Shown: positions 46,929 to 59,150, numbered from the stretch's first letter. The stretch is DNA of 64,000 bases from Hymenoscyphus infarciens (GCA_001414345.1 LLCB01000307.1:1-64000), one strand, 5' to 3'. Numbers and translations: made by a program. The notes: generated from the letters alone by a model not told the origin.

Positions 46929-47916
46929 ATGTGCATCACCGCCTACTTAAAGTTCACGAAATGCGACTGCGCACTTACTCGATACTACTTCTGCCATTCG
47001 CACATCAAACACACAGGGAAACAAGAAGATGCTCAACCCTGCCCTTATGCTGCTCATCGCCATATCATCCGCACCGCACGCGGTTGTCGCGAACCAAGCC
47101 AGTCCGTCGGTGACAACGCTGTTGTGAAGAAAGAAGGCGACGCCCCAATCGGTTGTCCAAAGTTACATGAGAAGGAGCACAACTTCGCAACCCTGATTTC
47201 GTCGAGTGCCAATATGAGCTTTTTGGAACTGGGTGAGCGAGGTCGTATGAGCGAGGTTTGTCTATCTGGGAAGTTCATGGAGAGTGAAGAGCATACTTGC
47301 GGACTTGGTACTGGTGACAGTTGTCGATGGGCCCACGACACGGTAAGTCCATGAAGCTCCTCCTCTAAAAAGGTCCTGTGCGTTCAAAGAGAATTGGGAG
47401 AATCAGGAACTCTCTCTGGATTCAACCAGACCTTCTCGCAAAACACCTTCAATTGTCTGACACGATTTCTCACAATTTCATAAGCTTCCAAACTAACTTG
47501 GGGAGCAGGATCGCGACATGTCCTGTGTTCTCTCACCAGAAGCGATGAAGTCGCTCAGTCAACTTGCCCAGGAAGATATGGACGAACGATACAAGCAAGA
47601 ACATATTGAGGAGCTCCGACTTTGCAGGAAGTATGTTGCCGAGAATGAGAAGAAGGGGGGTCTCAGTGCTAGGCGGAGGTCAATGATGGATGCGATTGAG
47701 AAGAATTTCGAGAAGATGATTGGGAAGAAGACGGTTTGGTCCGAGAAGAGGAAGGCGGATCAGGGTGAGGAGGGTCGTCAGGGCAGGGGAAAGTTTGCCA
47801 GGTTCGAGAATATTTCGGAAGGGGAGGAGGCTGCTTTTTCAGCTGAGTGCGTCTCTCGAAATGGGGCTGATGAAGATGACGAGATGATAGAGCAAGAGGA
47901 TATGGATATGGAGTGA
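46929..47916 (+). CDS. Hypothetical protein with Cys-rich N-terminus, 273 aa
   Basis: Two exons, 46929-47342 and 47509-47916. The intron is 166 nt (GTAAGT donor, CTAAC branch, GAGCAG acceptor). The ATG is the first whose protein starts with MCITAYLKFTKCDCALTRYY, a layout seen in many uncharacterised mould proteins with spaced Cys (here Cys2, 12, 14, 22, 38, 53) and no signal peptide. The C-terminal half is charged and likely coiled coil (MDERYKQEHIEELRLCRKY, ARRRSMMDAIEKNFEKM) and ends in a very acidic tail. Function unknown. It follows the ferric reductase on the same strand but nothing shows a shared role. Confidence 0.75.
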
Positions 47917-49298
47917 GCGGAGATTGAGGGGCTTTAGGTCAGGCTGTTTTTCCGATGGCGAGAACTCCGGACCTCAGGGTCAATAAAGGGGTTGTAGCAG
48001 GGAAGAGCTTTACAATGCTCGTATCAAGACAGAAAATGTACAATATCAAATAAGCGAGAAACCCATGGTGTTGTACAGCAACTAAATGAACAGCCCTCGA
48101 CAACCTTCCATTTGACTCCGCATACTCCGCAGTCGATAGCTGTTGTTGTCCCAATTCTTTCGCATATTTTAAAATGTTGTGCTAAACAGTTGGAATACTT
48201 GAAGGTATCAAGCGAGACTTCTGGAACACTCAGCCCCGATTATCCCAGAGTATCTAAGTTAATAATTTGAGTTGTTCTATCATTTTTAAAATAACGAGAG
48301 GGGACAGGGGGATACACTTCTTTTCCTGCTCTTATTCTCCGCCAGGATATAAGTCATTCTCGAAATCCCCGCTTCACGCAACCTACCATCCAAAGGTCCA
48401 ATGACCCCTAATGGGTGTTTTTCAATAAAAACACGATATTTCAGGGGTGAGCTTCTTATCGCTGCTTGTAAGTCTGCTTGTAAAGTTTCCTCTCATCGAT
48501 CTGATTATTCTATCATTGAGCGAGGTTGCTAACTTAGTAGCTTATAGTTTATTCCCTTCTCTGTAAGTTTCAGGCCGAGGTGTAAGCGCACGTTTGACAA
48601 GGCCCTTGATTCCGCGCGTCCTTCTCTAGAAAGATAATCTAGGAATAGCAAGAAATATCCTTAGATTATGAAAAGTTTCTCTATGTTTCGAGAAGTTTCT
48701 CACTCGTCATACGCTCGTACTATGCGAAACTAAATAGAACGTATTCATGAGGAGGCGGATAAACTACTTTGCATGCTGCCATGCTCTGAGGAATGACGTG
48801 GCGGGAGACCTACAGAGCAGGAGATAAAGAGGGGCAAATCCTTGTGCTAGATATTTGTTTGAAGAAATTAATCTCAGGTGGAAGTTTCCTTCATTTAATA
48901 ACGCAAAACCAACCAAATAATGGTAACAGTTAGGTTCGAACATACAACATATAATCATATCATCTTGTCTCTGAGAAGAAAAAATAGCTTAGGTTCCGTT
49001 GAATATCACTCAATCTGAGTTACGTACATAGTATAATATATTGTTTATTTTTGCTAGAGAATATAACCCAACCTTGGGATAGCATCAATCTGGTGTCGTC
49101 ATTCCAAAAATATGCTGTCTTATGGTTTTTATTTCAGCCAAGTACATTTCAACGGGTTGTAAAAAGAGCTCTCTTAAACTTGGGTGGTTTCAAAACAGGA
49201 AGCCAAAATTCTAAAACCATTGTTAACTATCTACGATTTAAAAATCTTGCTAACTCTATGGGGGGGAAATTGAAAACGCAGTAGAAAAGAAAGCTTAC
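47917..49298. other. Intergenic, no gene seen
   Basis: About 1.4 kb, becoming AT-rich toward the hAT-like element. Only short frames. Confidence 0.5.
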
Positions 49299-49306
49299 TC
49301 TAAGCT

Positions 49307-49771
49307 CAGACTTAGGCACCGATATTTTTATATTAATAAATTATTGATAGGCGGCTCTCGATATAAATCGATACTTTTTTGCTCTAATACGATTAGCGCG
49401 CTATATCGTTAGTAAAAAAGAGACGATTATCGATACGTATCGGCTTTTTTAAGCTAGTGGCTCTATATAGTAAATAGAAATCAAATAATATAATTTACTC
49501 TTTTTTTAAAAAAAAAGATATGATTACTATATTAATAAATCTAGATTAATTAATTTAAAGAGCTAAGCACTTACTTATATTATAGTATTATATTGATAAA
49601 AATGCATGTAACTTAGCTTAAAGTGGAGCTTATAAACGCTATTGGCTATCGGCACGGATATACTACTTAGCGATCACATGACTCGATATATCGTATATAT
49701 CCGATATATCGATACGATAATCGTCAGAGACCCTCTCGATATTTTATCGATCGTATCAGTGCCCAAGTCTG
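49307..49771. mobile_element. Non-autonomous hAT-like element, 465 bp, with 8-bp target duplication
   Basis: The left end CAGACTTAGGCACCGATA and the inverted right end CAGACTTGGGCACTGATA agree at 16 of 18 positions. Both differences are transitions. The flanks are TCTAAGCT (49299-49306) and TCTAGGCT (49772-49779), an 8-bp duplication with one G/A difference. An 8-bp duplication together with a CAG start fits the hAT superfamily. The interior is AT-rich, with many CGATA/TATCG motifs and no open frame. The transitions and TpA richness suggest RIP after insertion. Confidence 0.75.
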
Positions 49772-49779
49772 TCTAGGCT

Positions 49780-52700
49780 TAAGATGTATTAGTTCATCCT
49801 CTAGATATTATTATTTTCGTAGCCTCTTAAGTGGTTTTTTCTCGTAAGTCTAAGGAGGTGATTAAGCTAGTCGAATCAAATTGTAGGCAGTAAGATAAGA
49901 ATTTATTTATTCAAAAAATCAATTGGCCTGAAAAGCCGTACTTATACAGAGATCAAAGTACCTATGTTTTGAGAAAGAGCCTTTGTTTTATGAACCTCAA
50001 TAGAAATTTAGAAAATATATTCAATATATTACTAGGCAAGTTTTGTTGGAGGGAGTTGATGATTGTTAGGCATGGACGGACTCCTCAATTTTTAACAATT
50101 TGAGGTAAAAGAGTGGAATTATTATACATTTAGCTCTAGGAATAATAGCCTTTGTAGAAACACTGTTCAAGAGCGGGAAGATTAGTTTCTTCAATATCAG
50201 TTTAAACGATCAAACGCCTCAGTAGTTTTCCAACATTTGATTACGCGGAAAGAAGCCAGAAGTACGAGGTAAGTGGATAGGGGATTGGAGAACCTCCTGT
50301 AGCCCAGCACCCTCGAACTCTCCTTTGCTCAAAACTATGAGTATATTCCCAAAACTAGAAGGATGTTAAGTATCAAAAAACGTTACTAAAAATGCTTCGA
50401 TATGATACAGACACAAACCAGACTACGAGATAAACCAAATGGAGCTCAACGAGTTTACCTGACAAGTAAAGAGAATAAAACGACATTGGAGTCTAGCGAA
50501 ATATGGAATTTTCCCTCCAAATCACAGATGGCTGGCTATTGGGTTTCGCCAAAATTCCCACCACCAGAACAAGAGAACAGTATCCCTTCATAGCGACCGC
50601 CAACCATTGTCTGGAATTATTCGAGAAGGGATTGTGTCAAAAATAGGTCGAACACCCCTTGCTTAGCCCTTCCCGTAAATCACATTCCACGGAAGACCTC
50701 AGTCACATTTCCCGGTAGCGACCACCCTTCAACGTCACTTCATCATCACATCTTGTCACCTACCAAGCTTTCATTACGATTCTCATGATATCATCTCCAA
50801 AGTCAAAGAAAACAAGAATATTTCACATTTGCGATCATCGTCACATGATATCTATGCACACCCGACCTCAAGACCTCGGCATCACGTTTCAGCTTGTCGG
50901 GAAAAGCTTTAAGCGCCGAAAACCTCGCATACCATCACTGCCACTTTCCAAGGGTCGACAAATCAAGCTCGTTCGTCACCAAGAAAACCCAAGGAGAGAG
51001 ATCAACATAAAAAATGTCAGTTTAATCAAAGATCATAATCACCTCGTATTATATCCCCTTGACACGAAGAAAAATACAACCAATCACCCGCTCATCACAC
51101 CCACCCCTACGGAGTACACCCCAAATCCCACCCACCATCACCCCAACCATCCAAAGACACCAATCACCACCCACCTTCCCATCACATACATCTCAGTCTA
51201 AACCCCAAAAAGCAACTCTTTTCCAAAAAGCAACCTAAGACCATCTGCAATCTCTCCTCCGAAATTGCCCACACCAAGGATTGGGCGGGTCCCCTGCATT
51301 AGTTCCGTTCCACCCGCCACCAAATCTAATCTTAAGTAAACGGGCCCCCGGCTAAAAAGGGGACGGACGGACGGACAACTCATCTCATTTCCAATTTGTG
51401 GGGTGTTTTGTTGTCGCCCACCTTGTGAGTCTTGTATTTGTTTTCGTTTTTGTTTTTGTTTTTGTTTTTTTCTTTTTTTCCTTCTTTTTTCCCATTTTCT
51501 TTTTTTGCGACTCCTGTAGGGAGGTCACGAGATCTATCTCCTCATTTCCTTACTCCTTACTCCCTATCCATTATCCTATTATCCAATTATCCAATTATCC
51601 AATTCATATCGCGCAACCAGAACAAACCTCCCACCCACCATCCAACCACAACAACAAGAAGAAGAAGAATTTCCATGCCAAGCACCCTCGCAAATGAGAC
51701 ATCGTGTATAAATATCGTGCTACCAATCAATCAAGCTCTAAAACCAACTACCTAACCAAGTAAAGAACCCCATCTCTCTTTGGGCTCAGGTCAGTCAGTC
51801 GGTAAGTTAGTCAGACAATACTCCCCTGTCCATCTGTCCGTCCGTCCGACCGTCCGACCGTTCGTACACCCTTCCGAAATTAAATGATGTAAACTTTTGG
51901 ATTGGAGTACGAGAAGGAAGGGAAGGAAGGATGGGTATTTGGTATTTGGTATTTAGTATTTGGTATTTAGTACCCCTAAAACGCGAGGCTAGGTACCAAC
52001 CACGTAGAGAGAGATATTAATATCAATATTAATATTAATATAACGATCAACCGACCGACCGTGGCGGAACGGGGAGTTTTTCCAACCTCATCCGTGACTT
52101 CTTTTTTTTTTGTTTTTTCCTTGGAGGATTTGGATGGGAAGGACTTGTTGGTTTCGCTTTCAAGACAAGGAAGGGGAGAGGAGGGAGGGAGTTGGGAAGG
52201 TGGGAATATATATAGTTAGTCCTTAGAATAAAGAGAATGTTGTTTGTGGAAATCCCTCAGAATAATTGATCTAGGTTCAACTGATTGGGGGGCGGGATGG
52301 GGAGGGAGTGAGGTATCCGAATCTATTCATCCTTCCATTTACCAATTCATCCATACACCCTCCACGAATGCCGAGAAGGCATTGAGGTCAAACAAGTCCA
52401 ACACATTAAGAGTTGTTTGCTTTTGGGAAAGAAATGGGTAACACAATTATCATTGTAGATGAGATCTGTCGCACAAGAAATCGATAAGGGTTCATAATGT
52501 CTCGGAGTCACCCAAAAAAGGAATACAGATCAAGTTCTTATAGGGTGCTGGGCCAAAACTTGGTCTCCGAGCAATGCTTTCTGTCTCTCTTCATTTGATT
52601 CCAATACTATGATACAAAGATTGTTGGGAACAATTGAATTGACAGGCGTAAAAGCACTGTATTCTAAAAAGCTGATTGAAAACTTTTTCCTTGCCAGACC

Positions 52701-53195
52701 AATAAACACACCCAGCCATCAATCATTATTATAATCTATTAGCACGAATCGAAAAAGAAATTTGTTCCAGAGTAAGGAGAAGATTCAGGTGGAACCAGAT
52801 GATGTGTCTGTTGTAAATTTGACCAGATTTGGAGCTTCCTTCCGAGGATCTCAGCCCAAACATTAATAAACATAACACCAGGACCTCGCCTCGCGACACC
52901 TGAAAAGACCGAACACTCTGGGGGTATGATTGGATCCTCGTGAATACCAACGTATTGGCAACACTCTCGACCGCTCAAGCAATTACAAGAAAAGTATCCG
53001 ACCTGCATGCGTGGCCGTCGTCGTAAATAATTAAAACTCCATAGAGCAATGCAGAACACCATATATTAAGCCCACAAGTTCCAGCACCATCAAATCCACT
53101 CCGACCGCTTTCCTTCCATCATGAAATTGTCGAAATATCAAGATGAGATTCGTATATTTCGTGATTTATCGGATTGGCGAACAGTTGTAGACCGC
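49780..53195. other. Gene-free region with microsatellites
   Basis: About 3.4 kb. 49780-50050 is AT-rich. Runs include GGAC at 51360-51375, GTTTTT at 51438-51472, CCAATTAT near 51570-51605, CCGTCCGA at 51836-51861, and TATTTGGTATTTAG at 51929-51972. Open frames (50785-51201 plus, 52739-53062 minus) are unsupported. The last 100 bp are the 3' flank of the wall-protein gene. Confidence 0.5.
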
Positions 53196-53845
53196 TTACA
53201 AAACGTAAGCAGCGAGACCAAGGAGACCAGCAAGGGATGCGCCGGAGAGGGCGAAGGCCTTGTTGCCGCTTGAGGCGCTGATGGTGGATGGGGTGGCAGT
53301 TGCGGCCGCCTTTCCTGAGGTGGTACCGACAGCGGTGGTTGGCTTACCGGCAGCTGGGGTAGTGGCAGCTGGGGTAGTTCCGTTGGGGTAAACTGGGGCA
53401 GCGGATGGGGCACTATTGAGTAAAAGTCAGCATACTTGTCGTTAAACTGTCTTGGAACAGTTGAGGGGCTACCAGGTGTTGCAGTACACTACGCTTGAGG
53501 TGGTAACTGGCTTGACAACGGTGCATGGGCAGTTGGTGATGGTCAAGGTGGTGCTCTGTGAAGATTGTTAGATTGATGTTCTTGATATTCAGATAGATCG
53601 ATCTTGAACCCACTCGAACGCGTGAAGTTGCTACTCTCGCGTCCTCATGTTGCCCAATCTCGTGATTTACTTACGGCAGTGGCAGTGTAGGTGACGCCGT
53701 TGAAGGTCAACTCAGTGGAAGCTGGGCAGACAGTGGTGTAGGCAGTGTGGACCTCGGTGGTGTAAACAACACCGGTTCCGTTGGTGTAGCCTGCGGCGGC
53801 GGTGGAGGCTGCGAGAGCAATGACGGCGGCGACGGAGTATTGCAT
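53196..53845 (-). CDS. Small secreted GPI-anchored cell-wall protein (Ccg-6/Ag2-like)
   Basis: Three exons, 53845-53675, 53555-53473 and 53412-53196; 156 aa. Introns are 119 and 60 nt (GTAAGT and GTAGCC donors). The signal peptide is about 1-18 (MQYSVAAVIALAASTAAA). The mature N-terminal part is VVYTTEVHTAYTTVCP then FNGVTYTATA, joining to STTLTITNCPCTVVKPVTT. This Thr/Tyr/Cys pattern is shared by clock-controlled-protein-6-like wall proteins. A Thr/Pro/Ala-rich stretch with PAATTPAAG repeats follows, likely O-glycosylated. The C-terminus SGNKAFALSGASLAGLLGLA is a hydrophobic GPI-attachment signal. Role: structural wall protein; exact function unknown. Confidence 0.9.
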
Positions 53846-56800
53846 TTTGACGGTTGGAATTATTTTACTTGAAAAGTAATTAAGAGAGGGAGGATTAGAA
53901 AGTTGGGGTAGAGGTTGAAGAGTGTGGGTTGTTTGAAAAACGAATGTAATAGACAAAGTGTCTTGCGGATGTGAGAATGAGGGTGAGGAGGAAAGGGTTG
54001 GACTTGCTGGGAGAAGTGGGAATATATACAGCGTGACTGATCAGGGGGAAGGGCAGGGGTATGTCGAAGCGAGCCGACAGGTTAGTTGCTTGGCACCGCC
54101 CAAAGCGGGTAGCGCGTGCTTATTCTCATTTGCCCTGATTGTGGGTGGGTGGGTCTCTTCATTTCGGGGCCATCTTTTGGTCTTGAGTCTTGACTCTTGA
54201 CTCTCGACAGATTTCCACCATCCATGGGTACGGCACGGCACTGCTGCGAGAGGGGCGCAACGGCCTTGGACTGGTTCGTCGAGAGCCTGGGACCTGCAGG
54301 TCGTACTGCAAGCCCAAGCCCAAGCCCAAGCCAGCAGCGAGCAGGGGAAAATAGGGGCTGCGAGTTGGCCACGCCGAGTGACCACTCAAGACGCTTGCTT
54401 GCACTCTTTCCTCCGTATGGCTCTTTGAGTCTTCCTTCTCTATAGGCCTTTCTACGGCCATTTACCGTACAGTACCGTACAGCACAGCACAGCATCCAGG
54501 AGGTGTTGCTTTAGCCTCTGAATATTGCCAATTCAGGCTTGAGCCTTCTGGGTATCTTCTCTCGCCACCGGAATTTACTCCGTACTCCAGCTTCCAGGTT
54601 GCTCAGTGAGTTACGAGGTTTTACGTATCAACACCTATACAAACGTCTCTATTCAAGTATCTAAATTATACTAGCACGTACCAAACCTGTAGATACCAAT
54701 GGCTCACACCCAGAGAATCTACCCGATTTCTTCCCGTTCTTCCCTCCTCTCGTACCCCTATGTTGACTAATGCTACTCTATCCCCCCATCAACACCTCAG
54801 GCCTGCCAATGTCAGCATTGTATCCAAATCCAACGCTGCAGTGCAGTGCAGTTGCAGCATCTTTGCAAGTTTGCAACGCAGGCACGAGCAGTCCCCGCAA
54901 AAGGGGTCATCTTCAAATCCACACCTTCGTTCTGGGTGCGCTGGCGGTGCTATGCCGTGCCCAATGCCCATACCTCTCCAGGCCCTGTAACGCCCAAGAC
55001 TCCAAGATCGATGTCTCAACGGCCTGGCCTGGCTGGAGGTTGGAAAGCGACTTCGCTCGTATCGCTGGAGATAGAGCTGGGAGACTGGGTCCAGCTTCAC
55101 CGACTTGTTCGAGAAGTTGAGGCCCGTGGGCATGGCATTTCCACGGGGCATCTTTTTGGCGATTGCATTGGATTTTCGTACTCCAGACTCCGGAGATGCA
55201 AGGCCGATATGGTGCTCCTCAGAAATGCCCTCTGCCGTGACCTTTCTGCTGGGAACCGATATTCCTGTCATCATCATCTTCTCCTGCATTTCTCTCGTGT
55301 GACTCTCACTTTATCGCTGTGTACCCAAATATCCTTCCGCGAGTAACCTTCCACTGCTGTCATGCACCAAAATAGTTCACAAAATCAAATCCCATGCCTA
55401 CCTTATCACTTATCGCGCGCCTTACGGAAGAGTAATCTCGATCCTTCTCCCCCTCCCTCTCCTTGGTTCGCTTCGGAGAGAGATCCATCGGCGGCTCCAG
55501 GCTTACCTACACAGGGAAAATGGCAAGCGGCTCTGGGGCCAGTCTTGGCCGTCGTCAATCTTTTTTCAGTCTTGAATCTTGATTCTTGAATCTTCGTGTG
55601 GGTTTTGGAAGAGAACCATCCAGGAACAGGCTGGGTCCCTTTTCGAACTCAACGGTGGTGTGGTCAATATCCGTGCGGAAGTTGCCTTCTCATGCCGCAT
55701 CTTGCTGATATCGTTGGAAAACACCAATCAAAAGTCTTTCGTTTTGTGGAATACCACCTGGAACCTCGTATGCGGAAATCAAGAGCCCCTCCCCCGGGGA
55801 AGATCTCGAAATTACCCTCCGTGCTTTGTATTCGCTGAAGGACAAATCAAGCTTCGTCGTGTGATGGGAACCCTCGTGGGCGGCAAGTGCTGCTTGCTTG
55901 ATATTGGGACAAGTTGTGTTGGCCATCGTCATCATTCAATCTCCATGCTTCCCCAATGCCAACTTTCTATTTGCCCATTAGCTTTCTAGTGCAACCACAT
56001 TGCTTATATTTCCTCATTATTTGTGTTTTTGTTTACCCTTTCAACGGCTCTTGTGCCACGGCAGGAGAAATACTTACCAAGAGGGGGCCAATATCATAAT
56101 TATGTTTCATCTTCACGACTCCAAGCAATGAGCCGGTGACGCTTTGGTGACCTGTTTTCCCTCTTTTGTCAATATATTTCCTCTTCGGGCCATAGCCAGC
56201 CAAAATTTCACTAGACGGGTTGCAACCTTATCGTCCCGCTGTCTGTCCCCAAGGGTTTAGCTGCTTTGCGAATTCCCAACCGGAAAAGACATCTGCCATG
56301 AAATAAGCTCCGATATGAGCTCGTGTTCCTACCTTAATCAGCGTTCACCATTCATCTCGAAGATTTTACAAGTAGACGCGAGTAACAGAATCCATAGTCC
56401 ATACTTACGACCATCCCAACGATCAATCTTGCTCCATAGATCGTCCACCACGACCAGGACCGGTATTTATTTTCCACAGGGCAGAATCAAGCTAAATTTG
56501 GTAAAATGGTGAGAAGGGGAAGATGATATTCATTACTTACCTACTTCAAGGACCGTGCCATGCGATGAATTGCCCCTTTTGTGAACGCGTCTCGGCGCGT
56601 GGAGACATTCAAATTTCTGGGGCGCTCTTTGCCCAAGCGCACGCTGATTGGTCATCGGAGAAGGCTTCTCCCCCCACCCCAATTCAGGCTCCATGCCCGA
56701 TTCCACTTTCAGGGCCAATTTCGAAATCTATTTTTATTCTTCGCGGTCGGTCGGTCGTGGACCGAATTCATGGTGCCGGCCAGCATTTCCCTCTCATGGA

Positions 56801-56855
56801 CTCTCAACCCGGCAAGGCAGGAAATTACTCAGTGTGCCCACACTTGACAATTTGT
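53846..56855. other. Gene-free span between wall-protein gene and mobile-element block
   Basis: About 3 kb. The first 200 bp are promoter. AAGCCC repeats occur at 54311-54332 and CCGTACAGTA/CAGCACAGCA repeats at 54464-54494. Similar TTGAGTCTTGACTCTTGA-type runs occur at 54182-54206 and 55569-55592. Several overlapping frames of up to about 165 codons exist on both strands but none shows recognisable protein or clean splicing. Confidence 0.45.
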
Positions 56856-56994
56856 TACTTCGTCCCAGGCGTAACAAAGGTTATCCAAATGGGGCAATTG
56901 CCATATTTCCGTAGCTTTATGCTACCAAAAAACCCCTGAAAAGTCTGTAAAGTGACCCCCCCTGAATAACCTTTGTTTCGCCAGAGACCAAGTA
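56856..56994 (-). mobile_element. Mariner-derived MITE, copy 1
   Basis: Bounded by TA on both sides (56856-56857 and 56993-56994). The left end is TACTTCGTCCCAGGCG then TAACAAAGGTTA; the right end is inverted: TAACCTTTGTTTCGCCAGAGACCAAGTA. The interior has CCGTAGCTTTATGCTACC. It matches copy 2 at 58726-58865 in opposite orientation, with two transitions and one base of difference in a C run. No coding capacity; presumably moved by a mariner transposase. Confidence 0.85.
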
Positions 56995-57367
56995 CAAGTT
57001 CCGCCCTCTTTCTCGTGTTCTGAAATTCCTGGAGTTTTTTGCCCCCCTGTTTCTGCTTCTCTCTTGAGTCCGGAGTCTGGATTGTTTTCTCGCCCACTTT
57101 TGATCGACTTTTCGTCTCGAACCACTTTCTTATCTCTCTCTTCTTCTTCTTCTTCTTCTTCTTCTTCGAGTTCGGATGTGTTTCCATCGCGATGCCGAAA
57201 CTTGTTAGAGTGTTACTTACCCGGAGCCAGAACAGATCGCTTGTCAAAACGTTCATGTCTTTGATCCAGGGGGGGAGGGATCAACGGTTCGAGGATACGG
57301 TTCCTACATGAGTGTACGGGAGCTAAGGTGGGCACGGGGCGTTTTTTACAGCATCACCAACACTAAC
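56995..57367. other. Unique DNA between MITE copy 1 and the degraded mariner, with (TTC)n
   Basis: Not RIP-degraded. It holds a TTC trinucleotide run at 57140-57168. No gene seen. Confidence 0.6.
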
Positions 57368-58727
57368 TACTTCGTCCTAGGCGAAACAAAGGTTATTTAA
57401 GAGGGGTTACTTTTTAAGGTTTTTAAGGGTTTTTTATTATAATGCTGCTCTAATACTTTGTATAGTACCTATTCGCCATAATCACATCTATATACCTATC
57501 CTATATAGTCCTAATTAATACTACTATTCTCTCTTTATTAATAGAATCCTATACTTCTTATATAACTTTCTAAAAGCGAATATATAAAGAGTAAGTGTTT
57601 AGATAGTAAAGCTGAATATAGTCTTTTATCTAGTCTTAAACTATCTCTATAAGATTAAGATTAGGTAAGTTTATAGGCTATTTTATAAGCTCTATTCTAT
57701 AAGCTTTAAGAGTATCTAAAGTATACTTAGTAGAGTATCTTTTAGCATTATCTTATTAAAAGTCTATTCATAGATATTTCCAGAGAAGCGAGTCTATAAT
57801 AGAGATAATAATACTAGAGTAAGAGCCGGCATTAATACTTTCCTAGTCCTTCTCCTAAAAAAGGCCTTTTACTTATCCTAGCTACCTATATATCCTCCCC
57901 TAAAATATCTACCTAATCTTCCTTTAATAGCGCGCTACTACGTAATCCTTATAATACTCCTCTCCTACTCTTCTTAAGACCTAGGTTCGTGTATATATAC
58001 TAGGTTAGGCCTAAGTTTCGTTAGTAAAGAGAACTCTATCCTACTAGTTATTAGTCTAATCTATATACTCTATTGCCTACTCTAGTCTAGCTATAGCATA
58101 GTCCTCTATAAGAGGGTATTTCCTTCGCTCTACTCTTCTTATAAAGCCTTCTTTTTTAAGAGCTAAATAGATCGCCTTCTCGCTATATTATATAGAGAGG
58201 ATAGTAGGGATGTCTTTCTATAGAGTCTCTCAGTTAGGTTTACTAGCTATAACCTATACTATAAGTTCCTTACGTTATAGAGTACTAAGAAGGATTCTTT
58301 AGCTAGTCCTCTTCTTTTATAAGGTAAGCTAGTTCTAGTATACTTTTCGAACTTAAGTTAAGGTAAAGTTCGTTATAAGAACAATATCGTTAAAGGACTA
58401 ATTCGCAGTAAAGTAGAGTATATAGACTTAAAGGCGCTAGTCTCGAGTAAGCTCCGTAGCCCTCTTTTACTTAAGAACAATAGAATTCATAGTAAGAAAG
58501 AGTAGTAGAGTAACTATACGAAGTAGATGCTTAGAAAGAAAGAAATTAGCTAAAAAGAAGAGAAAAGTAGTAAGCTAAATAGGCCTAGAAAGCTAAAAAT
58601 ATACCAAATTTCTATTATTATACCGTCTAAAAAGAGTGTAAAAAACACCCTTTTTTAGTAGCATAAATGTCGGAAATACCGACCCCACACACCCTCGAAT
58701 AACCTTTGTTTCGCCAGAGACCAAGTA
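57368..58727 (-). mobile_element. RIP-degraded Tc1/mariner element, 1.36 kb
   Basis: TA-bounded. The left terminus TACTTCGTCCTAGGCGAAAC then AAAGGTTA is matched by the inverted right terminus TACTTGGTCTCTGGCGAAAC then AAAGGTTA. The interior is TA-saturated. The subterminal right segment (TTTTTTAGTAGCATAAA) corresponds to TTTTTTGGTAGCATAAA in the MITEs, so they belong to one family. The element ends at the same TA where MITE copy 2 begins. Confidence 0.8.
57560..58340 (-). pseudogene. Tc1/mariner DDE transposase remnant
   Basis: Translating the minus strand gives transposase-like blocks broken by many stops: EFSLLTKLRPNLVYIH (about 57993-58040) and, toward the C-terminus, LPNLNLIEIV (about 57639-57667), recalling the PDLNPIE block that carries the last catalytic acidic residue. 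Stops stand where Trp, Gln or Arg codons are expected, as RIP produces. Limits are approximate. Confidence 0.65.
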
Positions 58728-58865
58728 CTTGGTCTCTGGCGAAACAAAGGTTATTCAGGGGGGGGTCACTTTACAGACTTTTTAGGGGTTTTTTGGTAGC
58801 ATAAAGCTACGGAAATATAGCAATTGCCCCATTTGGATAACCTTTGTTACGCCTGGGACGAAGTA
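58726..58865 (+). mobile_element. Mariner-derived MITE, copy 2
   Basis: Starts at the TA shared with the right end of the degraded mariner and ends at TA 58864-58865. Inverted ends ACTTGGTCTCTGGCGAAAC and GTTACGCCTGGGACGAAGTA. It is the reverse complement of copy 1 apart from two C/T-type differences and G8 against C7 in the homopolymer. Confidence 0.85.
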
Positions 58866-59150
58866 ACTAACTGACTGGCGGATGACTTTCGAGGTGTAAA
58901 GTCTGGAGTTCGATGGATTTAGCATATCTTACTAATTTGTGTCTGCTTTAAAGACAGGTCACCTATTTTCATATATAGTAGGCCTCGTCTGCTTGAAGTG
59001 ATCCCGTCTTCTTTTTTCTTTGCCACAGCTCATTTCCCGCCAAACTCTTATCCTTAGTTGTCATGATATCATGAACAGAACCCCCGGTGGATAGAATCGA
59101 TTCCCAGCGGGATTCTGGACAGGATTTTTTGTGCGACGTATGTCTGCTCT
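58866..59150. other. Short non-degraded island before the AT-rich terminal block
   Basis: Normal composition, no gene. It marks the last non-RIP sequence in the window. Confidence 0.5.

Noticed and set aside
48931..48945. GGTTCGAAC, a tRNA B-box-like string
   Set aside because: No A box or foldable acceptor stem around it. I found no convincing tRNA gene anywhere in the window.
50785..51201. 138-codon plus-strand frame ending in a Pro/Thr/His-rich tail
   Set aside because: Low-complexity CCA/CAC-rich DNA explains the tail; no family resemblance.
52739..53062. 107-codon minus-strand frame downstream of the wall-protein gene
   Set aside because: A Cys/Arg-containing but unrecognisable product that abuts the 3' flank of a solid gene.
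54041..55989. Cluster of overlapping frames of 100-165 codons on both strands
   Set aside because: Frames in many phases over the same GC-rich DNA, none with a clear family or introns, so likely chance.
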